A DNA stretch of 64,000 nt from Paenibacillus sp. JJ-100 (GTDB lineage: Bacteria; Bacillota; Bacilli; Paenibacillales; Paenibacillaceae), in the NCBI RefSeq assembly GCF_948329825.1, contig NZ_CAOJCM010000002.1, forward strand, positions 930,001-994,000, given 5' to 3'. Under the pieces are notes generated by a model, which searched no databases, was not told where the DNA came from, and saw nothing but the letters and a program-made list of their open reading frames with translations. The translations under genes were made by a program, and so were the position numbers. This document shows, one piece after another, positions 57,663 to 64,000 of the stretch (its first letter is position 1; every line of letters begins with the position of its first letter).

Positions 57663-58207
57663 CCTGTCACACCACCTTTCTGATACTCCTGTAGTAGATT
57701 TTGTAACTGTTGTCTGGCTCTAAATAAGTAAGACTTCACTGTATTTAGCGGAAGATCGAGACAATCCGCAATTTCGTTATAAGATAAATCCTGCAAATAT
57801 CTTAGAACAATGACGGTCCGATGATGCTCTGGCAGCTTGTTGATCGCTTCTTGAATGTCTTTCGCTACATAAGTAGACATCACTTCGTATTCAACATCCT
57901 GTTTATCCTGAAAAACCATTTCATGCTCATCAATCGATACGGATGGCTTAGTTCTTCTGAATTTGTCAATGCAGATATTGGTTACGATGCGCTGCACCCA
58001 GGTTTTGAACTGGGCTTTTTCTTCATAAGAGTTAATCTTGGTGTAGATTCGGATCAACGCTTCCTGTGCAGCATCCAAAGCGTCCTGTTCATTATTTAGA
58101 ATGTAATATGCGGTACGATAGACATGCTGTTCAATCTCCCGCAATAGGGTAATTAGAGCGTCGCGATCGCCCGATTGAGCGGCTCTGATGAGTTCCGGCT
58201 CTACCAC
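57659..58207 (-). CDS. ECF RNA polymerase sigma factor
   Basis: 182-residue extracytoplasmic-function sigma factor with regions 2 (EQDALDAAQEALIRIYTKIN, FKTWVQRIVTNICIDKFRR) and 4 (LPEHHRTVIVLRYLQDLSYN, NTVKSYLFRARQQLQNLL). SigW/SigV-like group by appearance; not assigned to a named factor. The start is GTG 58207 with AGAGGGGGATC upstream. It overlaps the anti-sigma gene (ATGA), so the pair is co-translated. A probable ECF promoter lies about 30 bp upstream, suggesting autoregulation. Confidence 0.93.
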   Translation of the reverse strand: MVEPELIRAAQSGDRDALITLLREIEQHVYRTAYYILNNEQDALDAAQEALIRIYTKINSYEEKAQFKTWVQRIVTNICIDKFRRTKPSVSIDEHEMVFQDKQDVEYEVMSTYVAKDIQEAINKLPEHHRTVIVLRYLQDLSYNEIADCLDLPLNTVKSYLFRARQQLQNLLQEYQKGGVTG

Positions 58208-58237
58208 AAAGGATCCCCCTCTCCCTGCAACCTTAAT

Positions 58238-58264
58238 GACGTTAACATCGATAAAATTGTTGCA
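58238..58264 (-). promoter_or_regulatory. Probable autoregulatory ECF promoter
   Basis: TGCAAC (58264-58259), 17 nt, CGTC (58241-58238) on the minus strand, the general ECF pattern with a -35 AAC and -10 CGT core, 30 bp before the sigma gene. Confidence 0.6.
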
Positions 58265-58497
58265 AAGTTAAGTATATTTTAATTTTTCATCACAAAATAA
58301 CGGCTTATGTATATTGGCCGCTGAATCTTATCTAAGAATAACAGAAAATACAAACGGAGTCACCAAACGTCTGACACCACGTCATTCCAGTAGTTGCACG
58401 ACTCAAAATAATTACATTGGCATACATTATGATTAAGTCCTTATGAAAGAATCTGGAAAAGCTGAAATTTATCAAAGATTCAAGTTTTTTTAATGTA

Positions 58498-58537
58498 ATT
58501 TTCATGAAAATAATGTATTGTAAATTTACATTATAAC
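58498..58537 (+). promoter_or_regulatory. Palindrome-rich promoter region of the 58.5-kb gene
   Basis: Two perfect palindromes lie upstream of the gene: ATTTTCATGAAAAT (58498-58511) and TGTAAATTTACA (58519-58530). A TATAAC -10-like box (58532-58537) follows the second. TAATGTA occurs at 58491 and 58511 and inverted (TACATTA) at 58527. This looks like an operator, but the regulator is unknown. The rest of the 58265-58497 gap is A+T-rich with no gene seen. Confidence 0.4.
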
Positions 58538-58551
58538 ACGAGGTGATGAGC

Positions 58552-58854
58552 ATGCCAGCTCTAGCGAGAATTCAGCAACTAAAAGAACAAATGCCAAAGG
58601 AATATCAAAGCATCTCCCACTTTGTGGAACACGCACTGGACTCCATTGATACACTGGTTGAGGAACATCGAAAATATGTAGCTGCACAAGCATTATATGG
58701 CGAGAAAATTGTTGGATCAGAAGAACGCTTGTATAGAGAAACGGTACTAGATGTTCGAGCACAACTGCTGGCAACACTCGAAAAAACAGTCGAAGACATT
58801 TTGCATAAAGGCGACAAACATTGGAACAAACACTATAAGGACGGCGTGGAGTAA
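58552..58854 (+). CDS. Small helical protein of unknown function
   Basis: 100 residues, unrecognised. Start ATG 58552 (MPALARIQQLKEQMPKEYQS) with AGGTGATGAGC upstream. The sequence is predicted to be all helical, with charged heptad-like stretches (HFVEHALDSIDTLVEEHRKY and ETVLDVRAQLLATLEKTVED). It has no membrane segment. Ends HWNKHYKDGVE. Isolated on the plus strand between the ECF pair and comEC, with its own terminator. Confidence 0.7.
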   Translation: MPALARIQQLKEQMPKEYQSISHFVEHALDSIDTLVEEHRKYVAAQALYGEKIVGSEERLYRETVLDVRAQLLATLEKTVEDILHKGDKHWNKHYKDGVE

Positions 58855-58897
58855 TCCGATCTTCTCAAGATATTCATTAAACAGAACAGATATATTA

Positions 58898-58948
58898 AAG
58901 CACTTCCCGTTACAATTTTAAGAGTGTAACGGAAAAGGGCTTTTTGTT
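58898..58948 (+). terminator. Terminator of the 58.5-kb gene
   Basis: CCGTTAC / GTAACGG stem with flanking AAGC..CTT pairing, followed by TTTTTGTTTT on the plus strand. Confidence 0.75.
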
Positions 58949-58994
58949 TTGTTTATCAACGTTTTACAAAGGAGTATGCGCTAGATCCAGGGAG

Positions 58995-59235
58995 ATTAAT
59001 ACATCGCGATCACCTTGCCACCAAGGAAACCTAAAGCCCTGATTTCTGGAAAGCTTCCATATACCCAACTGCAGGAAATACAGTTTGTCCATTGATGGTT
59101 TGTACCTTGCCTTTCTGAACATCGATTTTGGCTCCCAGTGTTTTGAACCGAAATTGCAAAGTTAGGTAAACATTTCCGTTTAGTTGCACTGTCAATTTTT
59201 GTTAAGAGTTTACCTTAAGAGGGATACCAAATATT
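58995..59235 (-). pseudogene. Remnant of a stalk/copper-amine-oxidase-N-like domain gene
   Basis: On the minus strand, one frame reads KLTVQLNGNVYLTLQFRF, then KTLGAKIDVQKGKVQTINGQ and TVFPAVGYMEAFQKSGL before a stop. A second frame continues GFLGGKVIAMY to a stop. The LGAKIDVQKG ... INGQTVF pattern resembles the repeats of the copper amine oxidase N-terminal (stalk) domain common in Paenibacillus surface proteins. A stop just upstream, no ribosome binding site and the frame change suggest a decayed fragment. The remainder of the gap to 59329 shows no gene. Confidence 0.4.
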
Positions 59236-59329
59236 AAACTAACGTGAATAGAATGTTGCTTTCGCTTGAAACATTTCCCTGTAATAAGCGCTTTAATATG
59301 AATTAGAGTATTTGGGAAGGAGAAGAAAT

Positions 59330-59537
59330 ATGAATTTTTTTATTTATCTAGGGATCATTCTCATTTTTTGTTTCTGGACTTTGCATTGGAGCATGGACAA
59401 CGGGTTACCAACAAAGAGGTAATTTTCATTCAGAATCTAAGGAAGACCGTGAAATAAAGAAGAAAGTTGCTAAATGGTCTACTTTAGCAGGTATTTGTTC
59501 GTTTGCAATTGCTGGATTGATCTATTTATTAATCTAA
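59330..59537 (+). pseudogene. Frameshifted small two-helix membrane protein (DUF5316-like)
   Basis: ATG 59330 has an excellent ribosome site (GGAAGGAGAAGAAAT). The first frame stops after 30 codons. Removing one T from the run of six at 59364-59369 gives one continuous 68-residue frame: MNFFIYLGIILIFVSGLCIG, AWTTGYQQRGNFHSESKEDR, EIKKKVAKWSTLAGICSFAI, AGLIYLLI. It has two hydrophobic segments around a charged loop like DUF5316 proteins (family recalled, not searched). It could be a real loss-of-function, a slippage-controlled gene or a sequencing error. Confidence 0.6.
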
Positions 59538-59663
59538 CGGGCAAAATTGTTGAATCAAGTATTTCTTCCTTTTCCTTTTGAACATACAGCAGAAAAACTT
59601 TTGCTATCTTATTCAAATGAAACGAGATCTTCTGCTGATCATTATTATCTACTTCATTAATTT

Positions 59664-62639
59664 CTATATCCCTTCCCTATCCTCATCTTTCTGCATTAAT
59701 TTGTACCGAGTCTCCAGCTTCCCATCTCTCACCCTGATCTGCACCTCTCCCATCTGATCTGTTCGATAAATCTGGGAGCCCGTCGCTTCCAAACGACTCA
59801 TCACTCCTGGATTGGGATGACCGTAGGTATTATTAACACCAGCAGAGATCAATGCGGCTTTAGGATTCCAGTACTGAAGCCATGCTTCTGTGGAAGAAGT
59901 TTTACTACCATGATGAGCGACCTTAAGCACATCGATAGATATACGTGGTGTTTGTATAGGCGATACGGGTCCCGATGTTGACGAAACATTATTTTGATCT
60001 ATTTCAGCCGATCTCCCCATCCATTCAAGCAACACACTTGTACCCGTCCCTTTTTTCCGAACCTTCATCTCAGCATCTTGATTTTCAAGTTGAAATGAAG
60101 AGGTTAACGAGCCGTCTTGAATGTCATACAGCACATCTTGCTCTGTTGCGGCTTCCATATCTCCGGTAAACAACATAGACACACCTGACATCTCTAGGAC
60201 AAAAACAACAGACTCCCCATTCTGATTTTCTAGAACACGCACGCCTTCTGATGAATCAATCCCTTCATTTCGCTCTGGTGAGATAAAATATAATGCTGTC
60301 TCTTGATCAGGCCTGTAGATCATGCCCTGCTGGATTGCGAATGGTGATATTTGACGCTGCGCCACTGTAGCCAAGAGCTGGTCAAATTTCTCTTTTCCAC
60401 TCGTCGTTCCATTAAAAATGAAGTGTTTCACTGGAATCTGCTCAATTACAGCCTGCAGCCCGCCGGCATGATCCTGATCGGCATGAGTAACGATGACAGC
60501 ATCGAGCTGATGAATGCCTCTCTTTTTCAATAAAGGAACAACCAGCTTCGCTCCCACCTCATAGGGATCACGTCTCGTTTTCCACGAGTGTTCGCTGCCC
60601 CCAAAGTTAACTGTACCTCCGCCGTCTACAAGAATATGTTTGCCCTCGGGTGTAGTAATTAACGTGCTGTCACCTTGACCAATGTCCAGAAATTGCACAA
60701 GACCTTGCCCCGCAGCTCGTGGCGTTTGATACGCCCACCATAATCCGGTCACAAAACTAATCGCAAGCATCCCACATAACCATCGCTGCATTCTGCTCAT
60801 ACGCACTTCGCTGTAAAATCCTGCACCTCTGGCTGTAAATGCACTTGCATACTCCGGCCAGGCAATGCTGGCACCCAAGACAGTGAGTGAGCCTTGATTC
60901 GCTTCTACTTTTCGTGTATGCAGAGTTTGGTGTGATAAGGCAGTCGCTCGATCATGCATAACAAGTGGCGCCGTCTCTTCTTCTCCTGCATTTTTATACA
61001 GCGTTGTATTCACACCGCTTCGTTGATGAAGCAAATATAGCAGTACATACAAAACCACATAATAGGCTACAATCCACAGCAAGGAAGGTGTAGGCCATAT
61101 CATCACAAAACCAGGCAAACTGTTCATCCATTCCACACTGAAGAAAGTTAGCTTATTCAGCTGAATTGCAATCCATGCAAGTGGCTTCGCAGCTGGGAAC
61201 CACACGAATGATAACGCCATCGCAACCGTTCCTATAGGAAGTACAACCACACTAATTAAAGACACCAGTAGAAAGTTGGCAGCAAAAGAGAGCAGCGAGA
61301 ACTGATTAAAGTACAGAATCGTCACCGGAAAAGAAATCAGCTGTGCCGTCACCGTCACCGAAGCTGTCGCAGCTAGCGACTTGGGCCACTTCTGAAATAA
61401 CCTGTTGATTAACGGCATGTAAATCATCAGTCCTGCTGTCACCAGAAAAGACAGCTGAAAACTGACATTTAGTAAAAAATAAGGATTCCACCACATCATC
61501 AGTAAGGCTGCTGCGCTGATGATCTGCAAACCATCTCTGGCTAGTCCTCGCTTGGCCATATACAAACCAATCATGGACATCAGCCCTGCTCGAATCACCG
61601 AAGGGGAACCACCCGACAGTAACACATAAGCCGGAACCAGAACCAGTACAACAGTTAAGGCTGTCTCTCTCGTGAGTCTCAGCCACGACATGATCAATAA
61701 CAATGATGCCACATACACCGCAACATGTGTTCCAGAGATCGCAAGGATATGTGTTAGTCCAAGTTGAGAAAATTGACCGTACGTACCTGGATCAATATCC
61801 TTCGCCATACCAATGATAAGTCCTTTCATGTAGCCGGCATGAGGCTCGGGAAACAATCGATCTACGGCAGAACCCAGCAGCTGTCTGGCAGAATCTGTCC
61901 AGCGCATCAGATTAATTCGTTCCCATCCTTCTGGGGGCACAGCAGTAACGGAACTGGCACCCTTTACCTTAAACATCCAGTGAATATACTGTGTTTTCAA
62001 ATAACTGCGGTAGTCGAATCCTCCAAAATTCCTGGCTTCCCCAGGAAGAACCAAGGAACCTGACAGTGTCAGCTGGTCTCCCCTTTTCCAGGATACGGCT
62101 GTCTGCTGCTCTTGCTCTTCCATCAGTCGAACTTGCACCATGATTCGCTCATTCATTCTGGATGGGGGTTCTTTAGACGCCAACGCTAGCGAAGGTGAAG
62201 TGCCTGTGTTGTTACTGGTATCGCTGTTGGTGTTGGTGGCATTATTCTCGCTGGTCTCCTCTGTCGCTCCATGTACCATCAAAGATGAAATCTGTAACTC
62301 AAAACTAGCCCGATCTCCATCTACCCGTACATCCGAGACAAGCTCCCCTTCCATTCGGGCATTTACCCCATCAATTAGGTTAGTCGATAGATGTAAGTGC
62401 TCTGGCAGCTGGCTATAATTACGGGAATCATTCCATTCCCAGTGCAACGCTCCACCTACAAAAGCAATGATTAACAAAAGAGTAGACCACCCGCGTATAT
62501 GGAGGAAACGCAGTAACAGCGGAAGGCATGCAGCCGCCCCCATCATTCCCCAAAATAGAGTCCAGCCTGTCAAAGCACATGCCATACTGCTACCGCACAT
62601 CCACAAGGTCATAAAACGAACCAGCGGTCTGCCTTTCAT
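59664..62639 (-). CDS. comEC: DNA internalisation protein ComEC/Rec2
   Basis: Channel for uptake of single-stranded DNA in transformation. About 991 residues, longer than the roughly 776 of B. subtilis ComEC. N-terminal membrane segments and OB fold, the Competence domain (MKGLIIGMAKDIDPGTYGQF, LTHILAISGTHVAVYVASLL), and a C-terminal metallo-beta-lactamase domain (FLDIGQGDSTLITTPEGKH, VTHADQDHAGG, LKVAHHGSKTSST). A Thr/Asn/Ser-rich insert lies in the OB fold (about residues 128-150) and another polar insert in the C-terminal domain. Start at ATG 62639 with AAGGAGGAGA upstream. Confidence 0.94.
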   Translation of the reverse strand: MKGRPLVRFMTLWMCGSSMACALTGWTLFWGMMGAAACLPLLLRFLHIRGWSTLLLIIAFVGGALHWEWNDSRNYSQLPEHLHLSTNLIDGVNARMEGELVSDVRVDGDRASFELQISSLMVHGATEETSENNATNTNSDTSNNTGTSPSLALASKEPPSRMNERIMVQVRLMEEQEQQTAVSWKRGDQLTLSGSLVLPGEARNFGGFDYRSYLKTQYIHWMFKVKGASSVTAVPPEGWERINLMRWTDSARQLLGSAVDRLFPEPHAGYMKGLIIGMAKDIDPGTYGQFSQLGLTHILAISGTHVAVYVASLLLIMSWLRLTRETALTVVLVLVPAYVLLSGGSPSVIRAGLMSMIGLYMAKRGLARDGLQIISAAALLMMWWNPYFLLNVSFQLSFLVTAGLMIYMPLINRLFQKWPKSLAATASVTVTAQLISFPVTILYFNQFSLLSFAANFLLVSLISVVVLPIGTVAMALSFVWFPAAKPLAWIAIQLNKLTFFSVEWMNSLPGFVMIWPTPSLLWIVAYYVVLYVLLYLLHQRSGVNTTLYKNAGEEETAPLVMHDRATALSHQTLHTRKVEANQGSLTVLGASIAWPEYASAFTARGAGFYSEVRMSRMQRWLCGMLAISFVTGLWWAYQTPRAAGQGLVQFLDIGQGDSTLITTPEGKHILVDGGGTVNFGGSEHSWKTRRDPYEVGAKLVVPLLKKRGIHQLDAVIVTHADQDHAGGLQAVIEQIPVKHFIFNGTTSGKEKFDQLLATVAQRQISPFAIQQGMIYRPDQETALYFISPERNEGIDSSEGVRVLENQNGESVVFVLEMSGVSMLFTGDMEAATEQDVLYDIQDGSLTSSFQLENQDAEMKVRKKGTGTSVLLEWMGRSAEIDQNNVSSTSGPVSPIQTPRISIDVLKVAHHGSKTSSTEAWLQYWNPKAALISAGVNNTYGHPNPGVMSRLEATGSQIYRTDQMGEVQIRVRDGKLETRYKLMQKDEDREGI

Positions 62640-62683
62640 CCCGTCTCTCCTCCTTCTACCTGCTCTAATTGTTCGGAAAATCA

Positions 62684-62724
62684 CAAAAAACCCCCGGAAG
62701 CCTAGTCAGGCTTGCCGGAGGTTC
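62684..62724 (-). terminator. Terminator between comEB and comEC
   Basis: AACCTCCGGCAAGCCT / AGGCTTCCGGGGGTT stem with a 4-nt loop followed by TTTTTTG on the minus strand, 45 bp before the comEC ATG. No separate comEC promoter is obvious between the two. Confidence 0.8.
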
Positions 62725-62828
62725 TTCCCCGTAACTTACGATATTCTTTAACATACATGACACTCTATAAAATATCGCTTTCTATCGCTGGCGTTTCCCC
62801 CACCATATCTCTTTACCGATTGCTCTAG

Positions 62829-63350
62829 TTAGTTGCTTACAGTCATCATAGTTTCTCGTGGAGGCTGGTAATTCTCCAGTCTGCGGAACGAAATACCTTT
62901 CTGCTGCATCATATTTTTCACTTTGTTCGTATCTTTAGGGTACGAGCGATGAAATACAATCTCCGTAACCCCGCTATTCGCCAGCATGTTCGCACATGTC
63001 CAGCAAGGCTCATCGGTTACATATACAGAGGAACCTTCACGGTCAATCCGATCTGTGAATAAAAGCAGATTTTGCTCCGCATGAATCGTACGAATACAGC
63101 GCTGTTTTTTCACCATTTCCTCCTGACCATCCGTGGCCACAAGCTCATATTCTTCCGATATCATGCAACCTGCCTCGGAGCAATCCGGCACCCCCATCGG
63201 AGCACCGTTATAGGCGGTACCCAACAGTTTTTTCCCTTGAACCAGCACAGCCCCCACATGTCGGCGTGGACAGCGGGAACGTGTGGAAACCATATAGGCA
63301 ATATCCATAAAATACGTATCCCAATCCTTGCGAAGCTCTACTGTACTCAT
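62829..63350 (-). CDS. comEB: dCMP deaminase family protein ComEB
   Basis: Zinc-dependent deoxycytidylate deaminase. 173 residues. Zinc and catalytic residues: RTIHAEQNLLLF (HAE) and DEPCWTCANMLANSG (PCxxC), after the N-terminal CPRRHVGAVLVQGKKLLGTA. It belongs to the comE operon but in B. subtilis it is not needed for transformation. Starts 44 bp after comEA. Confidence 0.95.
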   Translation of the reverse strand: MSTVELRKDWDTYFMDIAYMVSTRSRCPRRHVGAVLVQGKKLLGTAYNGAPMGVPDCSEAGCMISEEYELVATDGQEEMVKKQRCIRTIHAEQNLLLFTDRIDREGSSVYVTDEPCWTCANMLANSGVTEIVFHRSYPKDTNKVKNMMQQKGISFRRLENYQPPRETMMTVSN

Positions 63351-63394
63351 GCAGTCTTCCCCTCCCGCTATGAACCATTTCTATCCTGTTGTGC

Positions 63395-63982
63395 TCACCG
63401 AATCTGTACATATGGAGCCATCTTCTCCAGCATCTTCATGCCAATCCCCTTCACCTTGGTCAGATCACTAACTTTGGCAAAAGGACCATGCGCATTGCGA
63501 TAATCTACAATCGCCTGAGCTTTTTTCTCCCCAATCCCGGGAAGCTCTATGAGTTTGGAGATCGGTGCCGTATTCACATCGATCTTGCCAAGATCGTCCG
63601 TTTCCCCGTTAGTTTCACCAACCAATTTAGGTGCCTTGTCCGAAACAGATGAGCGATTCTCATCGATCTGAACCTGTGGCTGAGCAAGTGGATCATCTTG
63701 CTTAGCATCATCAGCTTCAGACTCCTTATCCTTCAAGCCTTCCGTTGCATTTGGAGTACTGAGTTGCCGCTCGGTTCCGTTATCACTTGGTGCACCAGTT
63801 GTCTTATCCCGAACCAAAGCAGCCGACTGTACAGCAGATGAGTTCTGCTCCCTTGTCGGCTGATCAGCGCCGAGCTGCATGGGTTCCCATCCACTAGGTG
63901 GCTGTTCACTTATGCCCGACCATAATATCAGTATACATCCAACCACTGCCGCAGCAATGGACATCGCCTTGTTCCATCTCAT
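63395..63982 (-). CDS. comEA: Competence protein ComEA, DNA receptor
   Basis: Membrane-anchored double-stranded DNA receptor of the uptake machinery. About 195 residues: one N-terminal membrane helix (MSIAAAVVGCILILWSG, residues 7-23), a polar Ser/Asp/Gln-rich linker to about residue 130 with no clear SLBB domain, and a C-terminal helix-hairpin-helix DNA-binding domain (KIDVNTAPISKLIELPGIG, GPFAKVSDLTKVKGIGMKML). The linker replaces the SLBB domain of B. subtilis ComEA. Start at ATG 63982 with GAGGGAG upstream. The promoter lies outside the window. Confidence 0.93.
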   Translation of the reverse strand: MRWNKAMSIAAAVVGCILILWSGISEQPPSGWEPMQLGADQPTREQNSSAVQSAALVRDKTTGAPSDNGTERQLSTPNATEGLKDKESEADDAKQDDPLAQPQVQIDENRSSVSDKAPKLVGETNGETDDLGKIDVNTAPISKLIELPGIGEKKAQAIVDYRNAHGPFAKVSDLTKVKGIGMKMLEKMAPYVQIR

Positions 63983-64000
63983 CTTCCGCACACTCCCTCA

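Overview
The window is a chromosomal segment of a spore-forming, Gram-positive Bacillales bacterium. Gene content and gene order resemble the dnaG/sigA - glyQS - era - phoH - floA - rpsU - dnaK - lepA - comE part of the Bacillus subtilis map. Protein style points to Paenibacillus or a close relative: moderate G+C, long low-complexity linkers, and a recombination block addBA-sbcDC placed between rlmI and a small Sm-like gene. Almost everything is transcribed on the minus strand, so the operons below are read from high to low coordinates. The assignment to Paenibacillus is inference; no database was searched.

Layout by coordinate. 1-7 kb: yqxD-dnaG-rpoD (rpoD runs off the left edge) with its own promoter, then glyQ-glyS behind a glycine T-box leader. 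7-15 kb: yqfC-yqfD-phoH-pgpH-ybeY-dgkA-cdd-era-yqzL-recO, tightly packed, with a probable SigE promoter ahead of yqfC. 15-18.5 kb: nfeD-floA plus a repeat-containing membrane protein, behind a near-perfect SigW-type promoter. 18.8-20 kb: rpsU-yqeY and a HIT-family gene. 20.3-33.7 kb: a small gene with an Sm-like N-terminus, then sbcC, sbcD, addA and addB (DNA end processing). 33.9-41 kb: rlmI, a Na/Pi transporter on the plus strand, a NUDIX hydrolase, mtaB, rsmE, an M50 protease and prmA. 41-47.3 kb: two related small proteins flanking a YfhD-like gene, then dnaJ, dnaK, grpE and hrcA behind a CIRCE operator. 47.6-54.5 kb: an ArgA-like GNAT, hemW, lepA, yqxA, spoIIP and gpr (SigG-type promoter). 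54.6-64 kb: rpsT (plus strand), holA, an ECF sigma/anti-sigma pair with a probable autoregulatory promoter, a small unknown plus-strand gene, two decayed genes, and comEC-comEB-comEA.

Functionally the window groups information processing (primase, sigma A, GlyRS, translation and rRNA/tRNA modification), heat-shock chaperones, envelope stress (floA operon, ECF pair), sporulation and germination (yqfC/D, spoIIP, gpr), double-strand-break repair (AddAB, SbcCD, RecO) and DNA uptake (ComEA/EC). Most of it is conserved core. I did not find a convincing new multigene system: there is no CRISPR array, prophage, insertion sequence, restriction or toxin cluster. The parts most worth a second look are the tyrosine/aspartate-repeat protein in the floA operon, the Sm-like gene with a Gly/Tyr/Pro tail, the paralogue pair around the YfhD-like gene, the branched terminator after sbcC, the G+C-rich SbcC hinge, and the ECF pair with a long extracellular linker.
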